Of a stretch of 64,000 nt of DNA, positions 16,413 through 26,172 are shown one piece after another. Below the pieces are notes generated by a model. It searched no databases. It was given only the letters and a program-made list of their open reading frames with translations, and was not told the DNA's origin. The stretch's first letter is position 1. Each line of letters starts with the position of its first letter. The position numbers and the translations under genes were made by a program. The stretch comes from Mucilaginibacter myungsuensis (GTDB taxonomy: Bacteria; Bacteroidota; Bacteroidia; Sphingobacteriales; Sphingobacteriaceae), in assembly GCF_015222005.1 (NCBI RefSeq), contig NZ_JADFFL010000010.1, positions 1-64,000 on the forward strand, written 5' to 3'.

Positions 16413-17718
16413 CCCCAACCCGATCAGTATTTTTTGGTTCCGGCGCGATCTTAGGCTTGATGATAATGCAGGATTTTACCGCGCGTTAAAGGCAGAACAT
16501 CCCGTGCTATGTCTGTTCATTTTTGATAAGAATATCCTTGATAAATTGGAAGATAAGGATGATGCCCGTGTAACGTTCATCTACCAAACGATCGAAAACC
16601 TGCACGAGCAATTGCACAAACACGGCAGCTCGTTATTGGTGATCTATGATAAAGCCGAGAACGCCTGGAAACAGGTATTGACGGACTACCATGTAACATC
16701 GGTATATACCAATCACGATTACGAACCTTACGCTAACAAGCGCGATGAGGCCGTGATAGCAATGCTGGAAAAAAATGATACAGGGTTTTACTCTTTTAAA
16801 GACCAGGTGATATTTGAGAAAGATGAGGTGACCAAAGATGATGGCTTGCCTTACACCGTTTATACGCCTTACATGCGTAAATGGTATGCCAAATTAAAGC
16901 CTTTCTATCTTAAACCATATCCTAACAGCAAGTACTTTAAAAACCTGTATCAAACCAAACACCTGGCCCTACCATCGTTAAAGGATATGGGCTTTGAAAA
17001 AAGCAGCCTTAAGTTACCCGACACCGGATACGAACACGTGATATCAGATTACAAAGAACGGCGCGACTTCCCTGCTGTTGAAGGCACATCGCACATTGGC
17101 CTGCACCTGCGTTTTGGGACGGTAAGCGTGCGCGAATTGGCACGTACAGCCCATCGGCATCACGAAAAGACCTGGCTGAATGAGCTGATCTGGCGCGAGT
17201 TTTTTATGATGGTGCTTTATCATTTCCCAAAAACGTGTGAGCACGCCTTCCGGCCGGATTATGACAAGATAAAGTGGAATAATAACGAAGAGGAGTTTGA
17301 AGCCTGGTGCGAAGGCCGCACCGGCTACCCAATTGTTGACGCTGGTATGCGTGAGCTAAATGCTACCGGCTTTATGCACAACCGTGTGCGTATGATCGTG
17401 GCCAGTTTTTTAAGTAAGGATCTGCTGATCGATTGGCGTTGGGGCGAAAATTACTTTGCCCGCAAATTGCTCGATTATGAAATGTCGAGCAATGTAGGTA
17501 ACTGGCAATGGGCGGCAGGCTGCGGCACCGATGCTGCACCTTATTTCAGGATATTCAACCCCGAATCACAGACCAAAAAGTTCGACCCAAAACTGGAATA
17601 TATCAAAAAATGGATCCCGGAATATGCCGACTTCAGCAAATATCCAAGACCCATTGTAGAACATTCATTCGCACGTGAGCGTTGCCTTAAAGCTTTTAAA
17701 GCCGCTTTGGCAAAGTAG
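16405..17718 (+). CDS. phrB: deoxyribodipyrimidine photo-lyase
   Basis: Light-driven repair of cyclobutane pyrimidine dimers in DNA. 437 residues: N-terminal antenna-binding alpha/beta domain (FWFRRDLRLDDNAGFYRAL) and C-terminal FAD-binding helical domain with SHIGLHLRFGTVSVREL, WLNELIWREFF, WCEGRTGYPIVDAGMREL, NRVRMIVASFL and the ending DYEMSSNVGNWQWAAGCGTD, typical of class I CPD photolyases. It overlaps the upstream TIGR01777 gene by 8 bases. A cryptochrome function cannot be excluded, but the conserved repair-type motifs favour photolyase. Confidence 0.94.
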   Translation: MSNPNPISIFWFRRDLRLDDNAGFYRALKAEHPVLCLFIFDKNILDKLEDKDDARVTFIYQTIENLHEQLHKHGSSLLVIYDKAENAWKQVLTDYHVTSVYTNHDYEPYANKRDEAVIAMLEKNDTGFYSFKDQVIFEKDEVTKDDGLPYTVYTPYMRKWYAKLKPFYLKPYPNSKYFKNLYQTKHLALPSLKDMGFEKSSLKLPDTGYEHVISDYKERRDFPAVEGTSHIGLHLRFGTVSVRELARTAHRHHEKTWLNELIWREFFMMVLYHFPKTCEHAFRPDYDKIKWNNNEEEFEAWCEGRTGYPIVDAGMRELNATGFMHNRVRMIVASFLSKDLLIDWRWGENYFARKLLDYEMSSNVGNWQWAAGCGTDAAPYFRIFNPESQTKKFDPKLEYIKKWIPEYADFSKYPRPIVEHSFARERCLKAFKAALAK

Positions 17719-17726
17719 TATTACTT

Positions 17727-18719
17727 TTATTCTACGAAACTGATCACGTTAATATCGTACCTGATACAGCTTAGCACCGGAACATTCAGGTTTGATGACG
17801 TAGCGTATTTATACATCAATCTTGTTGGCATCAACAGCGTTAGTTTAGCCCCCGGCGACGCAAATTGCAAGCCTTCAACAACGCCGCGGCGTGCATCGAC
17901 AGAAAGATCGAACGGGTAACCCGTCCCGGTCTCATTATTGAATTCGTTACCGGTACGCAAACCATTCAGCAGCGTTTCCGTCCATTGGATATTTACACTC
18001 ATAAACGGCGTAATGGTCGACCCATTTCCGGGTTGAGTGATCTTGTACCACAAACCCGAATTGGTCTTTTGAAAACCTGTTAAATTATTATTGGCAATGT
18101 AGTTCGCTACCACCATGTCATCATACACATCCTGACCGGTAAGTTTTTTACCTGTCGACTGGTCTATTACATTGGTTTCAGCATCATTTATTACATTGAT
18201 ATATAATTCCAGACTTTGGTTACCGGCAACCCTACCCGAACTCTCGGAACTACCCGAACCAAAACCCGACCGGCCATAAGCCAAACGCGATGGTAACAAT
18301 ACGCGAGCTGTAGTGCCTTTATTTTTAAGAATATTCTTAATAGCCGACTGCACCCCATATGGTATATTAGCATATCTTACTTTATCAACGTGGCCTAAAA
18401 AGTTATAAATATGATTGATCATCGTATCCTGTTTCAGATACTGACCGTCAAAACTTTTGATAGTAAAAACCAATGATACCATGTCTGGATAGTCTAATAC
18501 CGCACCGGTACCTTGCTTAATTATCTTATAGTAGATACCGCTGGTATCGCCACCGGTAAGATCCCGGGCGAAGCCGGTAAGGCCATTGCTTTTTATGTAA
18601 GCCTGTATCTGCTGCTCATCATAAGCTCTAATGTCGATATCCTTATCAGCATCCTTACGGCACGATGACATCCCTGCAAAAACACCCAGCACTAACAGCG
18701 TAAAAAATATTCTCTTCAT
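17727..18719 (-). CDS. FKBP-like lipoprotein with two PPIase-type domains
   Basis: A 330-residue lipoprotein (lipobox MSSC, Cys20) with two FKBP-type modules (about 65-180 and 210-325). Recognisable are GVQSAIKNIL...LPSRLAYGRSG in the first and GVVEGLQFASPGAKLTLLMPTRLMYKY in the second, matching the family pattern G...G......lP..laYG. The usual Y.G.L.DG..FD strand is degenerate in both (FTIKSFDGQYLKQD; IQWTETLLNGLRTGNEF), so isomerase activity is uncertain and a chaperone role is possible. Eight bases separate it from a second FKBP-like lipoprotein gene upstream on the same strand. Confidence 0.85.
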   Translation of the reverse strand: MKRIFFTLLVLGVFAGMSSCRKDADKDIDIRAYDEQQIQAYIKSNGLTGFARDLTGGDTSGIYYKIIKQGTGAVLDYPDMVSLVFTIKSFDGQYLKQDTMINHIYNFLGHVDKVRYANIPYGVQSAIKNILKNKGTTARVLLPSRLAYGRSGFGSGSSESSGRVAGNQSLELYINVINDAETNVIDQSTGKKLTGQDVYDDMVVANYIANNNLTGFQKTNSGLWYKITQPGNGSTITPFMSVNIQWTETLLNGLRTGNEFNNETGTGYPFDLSVDARRGVVEGLQFASPGAKLTLLMPTRLMYKYATSSNLNVPVLSCIRYDINVISFVE

Positions 18720-18726
18720 TTATAAA

Positions 18727-19239
18727 TTAGTTCGTTACCTCAAATAGTTCAATATCAAAATCAAGTATGGCATCGGCCGGCAAATTATACACCGGTTGTT
18801 CGTACGGCCCGTATGCATATCTGGATGCAATGATCAGCCTTATTTTTTCGCCTTTTCTTATACCGCCATTCTTATTTAAAAAATAGTACTGCCAGCCTTT
18901 TATCATTTCGCCCAGCCTAAACGCAGGGTGAAAATCGCCTGTCTGTACAAAAGCTGTGTTATTACCTAATAACCGCCCGGCATAACCCAGAGTCAATAAC
19001 GATGATGATGTAATAAGCGCATTAGTGGTACCCGGCGAAGTTCTTACAAACCAAATACCGGTGGTATCGGCGTTGCCACGCATTACCTTGGTCGCCACCA
19101 AATTGTTAGCGTCAATATATTCCTGTATGCGCCTATCGTCTATCGCCGCCTGTTCGCGGGATTGAGCTAAACCTGTGACCGACTTTTTACAGCCTGCAAG
19201 TGCAAACACCAAAAAACAAATTGCTAACGCTCTGATCAT
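18727..19239 (-). CDS. small FKBP-like lipoprotein
   Basis: 170 residues; lipobox LAGC (Cys16) and one FKBP-type domain (FRLGEMIKGWQYYF, IRLIIASRYAYGPYEQP, ILDFDIELFEV). It resembles the domains of the downstream 330-residue protein, including the pre-domain segment I.EYI..NNL.....; likely a duplicated partner in one transcript. The active-site FD pair is not evident, so catalytic ability is doubtful. Envelope folding or holdase work is an inference. Confidence 0.82.
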   Translation of the reverse strand: MIRALAICFLVFALAGCKKSVTGLAQSREQAAIDDRRIQEYIDANNLVATKVMRGNADTTGIWFVRTSPGTTNALITSSSLLTLGYAGRLLGNNTAFVQTGDFHPAFRLGEMIKGWQYYFLNKNGGIRKGEKIRLIIASRYAYGPYEQPVYNLPADAILDFDIELFEVTN

Positions 19240-19403
19240 TTGATATCAAGGGGCAAATTTATTGTTTTAAATGGAAACATTGGCAGATTAACATATTTTA
19301 ACATGTTGCCCGGCCTTGCATCCCTGCCCGATAGGCTAAACGCATTTACAAAGCCGATATTTTGCGCAGGAGATCTTTAAACCTAAAAGGCCTATAACAG
19401 TCA

Positions 19404-19847
19404 TCAAGGTTTAAAATTTAAGGTAAGCGTATTGATCTTTTTAAGGGTATTGATCAGCTGATCCTTCTCTTTATCGGTGATATGATCGTTAAGATAGTTA
19501 TTGAATTGCTTTACCAGACCCCTCGCCAGGTGACGTTTCTCTTTACCCAGATCGGTCAAAAAGATACGTACCGATCGTTTATCGCCTTTGTTAGATTCGC
19601 GGTAGATCAGGTCCATCTGCTCTAACTGCGTGAGCATGCGCGACAGGCTGGTCGATTTTAGTCCCAACAGCGCCGCCACTTCGGATACCGTGCGCCCTTC
19701 GGTCTCGTCAATATTAATTAGCAGATAACCGATGGATTGCGTAATACCAAATTCGGTCACCAGCTGGTTGTAGCGATTAGCTACGGTCTGCCACACTATC
19801 TTTAAAAAATAGTCTATGGTTTCCTGATGTTTGATATTTGCGGCCAT
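19404..19847 (-). CDS. MarR family transcriptional regulator
   Basis: A 147-residue winged-helix regulator. The pattern VSEVAALLGLKSTSLSRMLTQLEQMDLIYRESNKGDKR, a helix-turn-helix followed by the wing with the DKR motif, is diagnostic of MarR. It should bind DNA as a dimer and usually responds to small phenolic ligands or oxidants. The ATG lies just downstream of TAATTTTG (complement of 19852-19859), a possible -7 box giving a very short leader. The targets may include the divergent or neighbouring genes, but nothing shows this. Confidence 0.9.
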   Translation of the reverse strand: MAANIKHQETIDYFLKIVWQTVANRYNQLVTEFGITQSIGYLLINIDETEGRTVSEVAALLGLKSTSLSRMLTQLEQMDLIYRESNKGDKRSVRIFLTDLGKEKRHLARGLVKQFNNYLNDHITDKEKDQLINTLKKINTLTLNFKP

Positions 19848-19927
19848 AAAGTCAAAATTAGCAATAAAAGATCAAAACGCCCTACGGAGAAATATATTGC
19901 GACTCCGGTCGACCTGCTTGATCACGT

Positions 19928-21649
19928 TTACCAGCCCAACTTTGTATCGTCTCCCCTCGGGTCGGCCCCGCCCTGATAGTAACCCCATGGGGTCACCAAG
20001 ATCGCGTCTACGCGGCCAATGGTGGTGCCAACGTTTATTTTATAACCTTTTTTGGTCAGTATCTCTAAAGTTACGCTATCCAAAGCTCCGGCCTCAGCAC
20101 TCACGTTATCGGGCAGCCATTGGTGATGAAAGCGTTTTGCATCAACAGCGGTCTGCATGCTTTTGTTAAATTCTATTACGTTGAGTATCGTTTGGAAAAC
20201 CGAGGTGATAATGGTAGAACCGCCCGGGGTACCAACTACCAGCAACAATTTACCGTCTTTTTCTACAATGGTCGGCGTCATGGATGATAGCATGCGTTTA
20301 CCGGGCTGGATGCTGTTGGCTTTACCACCTATTAATCCATACATGTTGGGTGTACCCGGCTTCGAGCTAAAATCATCCATCTCATTGTTCAGCAAAAAGC
20401 CTGCGCCATTAACCACTATTTTAGACCCGAACGAGCCATTAAGTGTAGTGGTGATAGATACCGCGTTACCCTCTTTGTCTACAATAGAAAAGTGCGTGGT
20501 CTGGTCACTTTCGTAACCTGCAAAATTACCAGGTTGGATGCTGGTGCTTGGCGTAGCGGCGGCCCAGTTAAAACTCTGCATCCTTCCGTCTATATAAGAC
20601 GGCTTAAGCAAACTATCAACAGGGACTTTAAAAAAGTCGGGGTCGCCTAAGTATTTTGAGCGGTCGGCATAAACCCGGCGCTCGGCTTCCACGATCACCT
20701 GTACTGTCGAATCCTTATTATATCCCCAATTGCTCAGCGGATATTTCTCTACCGACCGCAGCAATTGCAGCAACGCGATCCCTCCGCTTGATGGCGGCGG
20801 CATAGTTATGATCTTATAGTCCTTATACTTGCCAATTATCGGCTTACGCCAAACCGACCTATAGTCTTTCAGATCCTGTTTGGTCATCAACCCGTTGCCG
20901 CTTTTCATTTCGGCAACCAACATATCGGCAACGGTGCCTTCATAAAATCCTGCACGGCCTTTATCTCTTATCAACTCCAGGGTCCTTGCCAGATCTTCCT
21001 GGACCAATATATCGCCCTCTTGCCATTGGGTGTCTTTTAAAAAGTATTTCTTTCCGGGGTTGCGCGCGGCAAAGTCGGCGGCGTTACGGTTCAGGTCATT
21101 GGCCAGGCGTTTGGTCACTTTGAAGCCACGGGCCAGGGCAATGGCCGGTTCTAAAAGTTCGGTCCATTTTAGTTTGCCATATTTTTTGTGCGCCTGTATC
21201 ATCCCGTCCACACTTCCGGGTACACCCGATGCCTGATGGGTGGCTAAACTCATATTCGGGATCACATTGCCCGAACTATCCAGATACATATTTGCACTTG
21301 CCGCCGCCGCGGCCTTCTCCCTAAAATCGAGCGTACTGGTCTTGCCCTTAGCCGATCGGTAAACCATAAAACCGCCACCGCCTATATTACCGGCCTCGGG
21401 TAGGGTCACAGCCAAAGCAAACTGCACTGCAACTGCAGCATCAACCGCGTTACCGCCTTTTTTCAGGATGGTCAGTCCGGCTTGGGCGGCATCGGGATAA
21501 GCGCAAACCACCATGCCGTTGTAGTACTGGTCGCTGTTATCTTTCCCTAACTGGCCACGCACACATCCGGGCAAAACCACTCCGGATAGCAACAGCATCC
21601 CGGTGTACAAATAGTATTTAGCAGAGATAGATAAACTCATATACAGCAC
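19928..21649 (-). CDS. ggt: gamma-glutamyltransferase
   Basis: Cleaves gamma-glutamyl bonds (for example glutathione) and transfers the glutamyl group; matures by self-cleavage before the catalytic threonine. The 573-residue precursor has an N-terminal hydrophobic signal (possible lipobox LPGC near residue 29), the large subunit with GGNAVDAAVAVQFALAV and GNIGGGGFMVY, and the cleavage site Q383|T384 in QTTHFSIVD. The small subunit follows with SSMTPTIV and GTPGGSTI (oxyanion/substrate loop). Periplasmic location expected. The alternative start at Met4 changes little. Confidence 0.94.
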   Translation of the reverse strand: MLYMSLSISAKYYLYTGMLLLSGVVLPGCVRGQLGKDNSDQYYNGMVVCAYPDAAQAGLTILKKGGNAVDAAVAVQFALAVTLPEAGNIGGGGFMVYRSAKGKTSTLDFREKAAAAASANMYLDSSGNVIPNMSLATHQASGVPGSVDGMIQAHKKYGKLKWTELLEPAIALARGFKVTKRLANDLNRNAADFAARNPGKKYFLKDTQWQEGDILVQEDLARTLELIRDKGRAGFYEGTVADMLVAEMKSGNGLMTKQDLKDYRSVWRKPIIGKYKDYKIITMPPPSSGGIALLQLLRSVEKYPLSNWGYNKDSTVQVIVEAERRVYADRSKYLGDPDFFKVPVDSLLKPSYIDGRMQSFNWAAATPSTSIQPGNFAGYESDQTTHFSIVDKEGNAVSITTTLNGSFGSKIVVNGAGFLLNNEMDDFSSKPGTPNMYGLIGGKANSIQPGKRMLSSMTPTIVEKDGKLLLVVGTPGGSTIITSVFQTILNVIEFNKSMQTAVDAKRFHHQWLPDNVSAEAGALDSVTLEILTKKGYKINVGTTIGRVDAILVTPWGYYQGGADPRGDDTKLGW

Positions 21650-21801
21650 ATTTTTTGCTACTAAAATAAATTAATTTCCTGCAATTAATGCGTTATCAGG
21701 CAGGCGTGTTTTAAACCTTAACGCAACTATCACATCTATAAATTTGTTGCCGGTTAGCATAAAACGGCTAATGCAACGTTTAAATGCCAAAAAACATCTA
21801 C

Positions 21802-22272
21802 ATGAAAAAAAGCGCGATACTTATCCTTTTACTTAGTTCTATTTTATTTTTCAGCAAAAAAGCTAACGCACAAGACTATAAAGCCGCCGCCGGACTAAAG
21901 TTCAGCTACGAGTTTGGCCCTGCCGGTAAATATTTTATTAACGAGACAGACGCACTCGAATTACAGATCGGTCTTCGCTCACATGGTGCGGCACTTACCG
22001 GGTTGTGGGAACGGCATATCGGTTTCCAGGAGATAGAAAAATTTAAACTTTACTTTGGATTTGGCGCGCACTTAGGTGGTGTAGGTGACCATGCTAACCC
22101 ACGTTATAATCAAACTTTATTATTAGGTGCCGATGGCGTTGTAGGCGTGGAATGGGTGATACCAAATTCGCCGATAGCGCTGAGTGGCGACCTGAACCCA
22201 AGGTTAGAACTGGGTCGCGGGCCTTACTTTGACCTCTCGCCGGGTATCGGCATTAAGTACATCTTTAAATAA
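21802..22272 (+). CDS. small exported outer-membrane barrel-like protein
   Basis: 156 residues from the ATG at 21802; an upstream ATG at 21784 adds six residues before a clear signal peptide (MKKSAILILLLSSILFFSKKANAQ). The mature part has alternating short strands (LKFSYEFGPAGKYF, ALELQIGLRS, KLYFGFGAHLGG, LNPRLELG, GIGIKYIFK) and ends in Phe-Lys, consistent with a small eight-stranded barrel. No named family recognised. It ends at a bidirectional terminator shared with the subtilisin gene. Confidence 0.75.
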   Translation: MKKSAILILLLSSILFFSKKANAQDYKAAAGLKFSYEFGPAGKYFINETDALELQIGLRSHGAALTGLWERHIGFQEIEKFKLYFGFGAHLGGVGDHANPRYNQTLLLGADGVVGVEWVIPNSPIALSGDLNPRLELGRGPYFDLSPGIGIKYIFK

Positions 22273-22276
22273 CACA

Positions 22277-22311
22277 CCAATGGACCCGTTCATAAAAACG
22301 GGGCCATTGGT
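22277..22311. terminator. bidirectional terminator
   Basis: CCAATGG-ACCCGTT / AACGGGG-CCATTGG hairpin with a CATAAA loop between convergent genes ending at 22272 (+) and 22312 (-). Confidence 0.75.
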
Positions 22312-25300
22312 TTATTTGATCACCATTACTTTCCTGCCGAAGGTTTTCCCTCCCGTAGTTATCTTTAATATATAAGTTCCGCTGATGAGCTTACTCACAT
22401 CCATTACGTAACTAAAATCGCCTACGGTAGTATTCTGAGTATCCGATCGCATTATCTGTCCCGCAGTATTGACCATCGAAATGGTCACCTTATCGTTCAC
22501 CGGGGATCTAAACAAGATATTCAATTTAGAGGATGCGGGTACCGGGAAAACCGAAAGTCCTATTGCTGAATTATCGGGGTGAAGGTTAACGCGGGCATAA
22601 CTAAATTCATCAGAAAAAGACATACAACCCGAATTAAGTGTTATACCTACTTTGTATTTCCCACTTTGGGTGGGCGTATACCGTTGCCCGATAGCTCCTG
22701 TTATCAGTTCGCCGTTGTAGTACCATTGGTTACCTACGCTAAAGTTAGATACAAGCACGGTATCACTATTGGTTACCACAGGTTTGGTCAGCAATACCTC
22801 TTGCCTGCTTGTTGATGCGCAACCCGCGCTTTTTAACTTGATGTTGTAAAAATAGTAGTAAAAACCCTTGTTATAAACCGTATCCTGCAGATCGGAACTG
22901 ACCGCGCTGTTGCCGACAATGCTGAACACACCGCCAACACTGAAGGGATAGCCTTTAACACCAGCATTGCTGCGGAACAGCGTTGCACCGTTTTCGTAAC
23001 TGGTGCTGATGGTATATTTACCCGCCGCAGGGAACAATAAATTAAGTGCGTAAACCCTGCCCTGATCGGTCGGGTCATCCGGTAGGGCACCGGCACCCGA
23101 CGGGTTACGGGTAGCACCCACGTTGATGGATGACGTTGACACGATAAGCCCGTTATCATTTTTGACAGTGAATGTTACGCGACCGGCCCGACCAACATAT
23201 AATTTGGCACTCTCTAACACTACCGGCACACTGGTATTCACAAAAATATCAGGCGTGAATTGGTTATAGCTTCCACCTGTGAAAGTTGTTTTGGCTTCGG
23301 GGCCAACTGTCCCGGTAAAATCATTTATACCGGCATAGTATTTACCATTTACAGGTGGTTGCAGCGTGTGCGCAGGAGAGCCTGCTGTAAATGGCAGCAA
23401 GTCCGTCGCGTTCTTATACCACAAGATGCCTCCATCGGCATTACCTCTAAGGATATATTTTTTAGTATCATCACAGTAGTAAGCCTGCAAACCGGTAGCT
23501 GTGGCAGGCGTACCTGTAGCGATATTCACGGCCAGTTGGTCATTGGCGGTAACAAGGTCCCCTGATAGCTTAGTAGTGGCCGTTACCGCATAGGTAGTGG
23601 CCGCAACGGCTTCAAAAGTCCCGCTTAGCGTAAAGTTCTCTTCGGCGCCCGGCGCAATAGAATAGATGTAGTTACCGTTCAATGTTGTTAACGTGTTATT
23701 GGGAGAGGTTACAGTAACCGTTACCGGGATATTGGCGATAGCGGCACTACCATAGTTTTTAAGTTTAACCGTAATGTTTGTTGGCCCGGCGCAAGAGCCG
23801 CCCGGGTTACTGGTGCTTATTGATGTAATGCCCGCGTCGGTTGATGTTTTGGTGAAAAGAACACGGTAGTCCTGAGTTTCACCTTTGGCATAATTGCCGC
23901 ACGGCGTTATGGTGGCAGAATCGGAGGTCTCGCTTAGCACAATGCGCATTAAACTGTAAGTCTCCGCCGTAACCGAAGCCGGCACGGCGATGCTACCTGT
24001 GTAAGTTGCTGTGCCGGGCGTTACAGGCGTGGTTGCCATGAGTTCGGTAACGGGATCAATAGTGCCGTCGGCATTAAGATCGATGTACACCTTGGCTATT
24101 TTATTAAAATTATTGCCGCATGTGCCTAAAGTTAAACTGAGGGGATATGTTTTAGCCTGCTCTAAAGTGACCGTCCGGCTGGTGACATCGCTGTAAGAGC
24201 GGCAGCCGGCACCGGGGGTATAATTAAGATCGGCCAGGGTGACATTATCGATCCTGCTGTCCTGATCTGCCAATGGTTTTGATGCGCAGTAAGCTTTGCC
24301 ACCCACGCCGGTAACGATCAGCGAATAGGCTTGCGGGCCTGAGCGGAAAGTGCCCTTATTGGTCACCGTGATGGTGTAAGTTTTACCCGGGACAGCGCCG
24401 GCCACATAAACCTGCTCTACGTTATCCCTGATATTATCGCCCGTTTGCGCGGCGGCAGATGGGTTGGCCGGATCCATTACCCAAGGCAGGTAAACCGAAC
24501 CACCATCGCTGATGCGGATATCCAGATCGTTGATCAGTTTTGGGGTGCGGTCGTTCACGGGCATCCCGGTGGCCACTGCGCCTTGGATATCTGTCCAGCA
24601 GATGGTCGCCGCAACCACACCTTTACCAGAGGCCACCACGTCAAAACTTTGTGTTTGATTTTGTGTCAGGATATTCTCTTTGATCAGGCTGAATGTACCG
24701 TTATCGGTAATGGCCTGGGCAGCACGTTTCATATCTAACACACCCCAACCAAAAACATAGTCGGGGCCTATCGTCCCGGCATCAAAAGCCGTGTGACAGG
24801 CCAGTCCCTTAAGAGTGGCCGAGAGCATGAAGTTGCCGGCGTTTTTTTGTGAATAACACTCCTGCAATAAATACAGTGATCCCGTAACGTTAGGTGCAGC
24901 CATAGATGTTCCCGACAACGTAGCGTAGGAAGTATTGCTGTTATTACTGGTAGATAACACGTTAACGCCGGCGCCAACAACATCGGGTTTTACACGGCCA
25001 TCATCAGTAGGCCCCCATCCGCTAAAAGCGGCAACTTCTATATCGGTACGGTTCATGGGTCCATATGGGAGGGCGTTTATAGCGCCGACCGTGAGCACGT
25101 TCTTGGCGTTAGCGGTAGTATTTAAGATATCGTAACCATCATTACTGCTGATAGTTGCAGGGCGCGGACCTTTATTGATGATCGTTTGATCCGTCCGGGA
25201 GCGGTAGCCCCAATAGTCCTCCCCAATGAAGGGGCCATTATCAGACCGGCTGTTACCTGCTGACTGCACGATGAGATAATAAGGCGCATTGTAGGCTATC

Positions 25301-26061
25301 CTGTCAAATGATTGCGCCCTGTTGTCATAAAACCCAAAAGTGTAATCTTCTGTGTCGCCCGGCATACCTTTCCACTCCCAGCGGTTCTGGCTATCATTAA
25401 ACACCCAGCCCGATAGGCCGCCATAGGAGTGATTGGACAACAACAAGTTGCCCGCCGCAGCAGTGATCTCGGCTATATCGGTATTAAAATCATAGCTGGA
25501 TAGGGTAGTAGCGCCAAAAGCCATCCCTTTAGCAGGAGCATAAGTCCCTTTGGCGAACATGGTACCGCCCACATGGGTAGCGTGCTCGATCACCGACCCG
25601 CCCTGATCCCTGAAAGAGACGGTCTTACCTGCAAATTCCTGATGTGTGCCTAATACCCAACCGCCATCCCAAATAGCCAGTTTGTTTTGCAAATTAGCGC
25701 TCGATCCGGTTAAATTAAGCCCTAAAACCCCGCCGGGCTGCACCGCAACGGTGCCGGTAGTTATAGCCGATGTGGCATTATTATCGGTACGGAGATATAG
25801 CGGGAAACCACGCTCGTTAACCCCTTGAAGCATAATGAGGCCGCCGTTTTTGGTCTGCTGGCGTACAGGCCAACCATGGATCTGCGCCTGGCTGAGTGCC
25901 TGCTGATAATTGGCCTGAAAAGTGTCGCTTTCTTCGCGGGCCATGGATATGAGTTGGGTTTGTTTAGATGCACTAACCAATGGTTTTTGCGCGTTGGCAA
26001 TTACCGTCGCCAGCATCCACATCAAAAAAACAACAACACAGCGGCGGTAAAGTACACTCAT
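22312..26061 (-). CDS. secreted S8 (subtilisin-like) protease with T9SS sorting domain
   Basis: A 1249-residue secreted serine protease. Signal peptide 1-25; subtilase domain about 120-460 with the triad Asp132 (AIWDGGW), His160 (EHATHVGG) and Ser386 (SGTSMAAPN); proprotein-convertase-like beta domain (about 460-590); GEVED-like domain (CGNYAKGETQDYRV, about 600-745); CARDB-like and Ig-like regions; then a type A T9SS C-terminal sorting domain (FPVPAS... to VMVIK, about 1170-1249). It should cross the outer membrane by T9SS and be anchored or released at the surface. The two gld loci and the adhesin nearby fit this route. Confidence 0.93.
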   Translation of the reverse strand: MSVLYRRCVVVFLMWMLATVIANAQKPLVSASKQTQLISMAREESDTFQANYQQALSQAQIHGWPVRQQTKNGGLIMLQGVNERGFPLYLRTDNNATSAITTGTVAVQPGGVLGLNLTGSSANLQNKLAIWDGGWVLGTHQEFAGKTVSFRDQGGSVIEHATHVGGTMFAKGTYAPAKGMAFGATTLSSYDFNTDIAEITAAAGNLLLSNHSYGGLSGWVFNDSQNRWEWKGMPGDTEDYTFGFYDNRAQSFDRIAYNAPYYLIVQSAGNSRSDNGPFIGEDYWGYRSRTDQTIINKGPRPATISSNDGYDILNTTANAKNVLTVGAINALPYGPMNRTDIEVAAFSGWGPTDDGRVKPDVVGAGVNVLSTSNNSNTSYATLSGTSMAAPNVTGSLYLLQECYSQKNAGNFMLSATLKGLACHTAFDAGTIGPDYVFGWGVLDMKRAAQAITDNGTFSLIKENILTQNQTQSFDVVASGKGVVAATICWTDIQGAVATGMPVNDRTPKLINDLDIRISDGGSVYLPWVMDPANPSAAAQTGDNIRDNVEQVYVAGAVPGKTYTITVTNKGTFRSGPQAYSLIVTGVGGKAYCASKPLADQDSRIDNVTLADLNYTPGAGCRSYSDVTSRTVTLEQAKTYPLSLTLGTCGNNFNKIAKVYIDLNADGTIDPVTELMATTPVTPGTATYTGSIAVPASVTAETYSLMRIVLSETSDSATITPCGNYAKGETQDYRVLFTKTSTDAGITSISTSNPGGSCAGPTNITVKLKNYGSAAIANIPVTVTVTSPNNTLTTLNGNYIYSIAPGAEENFTLSGTFEAVAATTYAVTATTKLSGDLVTANDQLAVNIATGTPATATGLQAYYCDDTKKYILRGNADGGILWYKNATDLLPFTAGSPAHTLQPPVNGKYYAGINDFTGTVGPEAKTTFTGGSYNQFTPDIFVNTSVPVVLESAKLYVGRAGRVTFTVKNDNGLIVSTSSINVGATRNPSGAGALPDDPTDQGRVYALNLLFPAAGKYTISTSYENGATLFRSNAGVKGYPFSVGGVFSIVGNSAVSSDLQDTVYNKGFYYYFYNIKLKSAGCASTSRQEVLLTKPVVTNSDTVLVSNFSVGNQWYYNGELITGAIGQRYTPTQSGKYKVGITLNSGCMSFSDEFSYARVNLHPDNSAIGLSVFPVPASSKLNILFRSPVNDKVTISMVNTAGQIMRSDTQNTTVGDFSYVMDVSKLISGTYILKITTGGKTFGRKVMVIK

Positions 26062-26172
26062 ACAGGGTTATCAACTCGGCGTTTAAGTCTATGCAAATAT
26101 CAAATAAAACGCGATCTTTTTATTCGTTTTTACGTTAGTTTAAATGTTATGTTCACAGATATTTATCACGCC

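Noticed and set aside
25825..26172. 5' extension of the small lipoprotein frame into the protease gene
   Set aside because: The extension overlaps the divergent protease by over 200 bases; the inner ATG at 26173 starts a normal lipoprotein signal.
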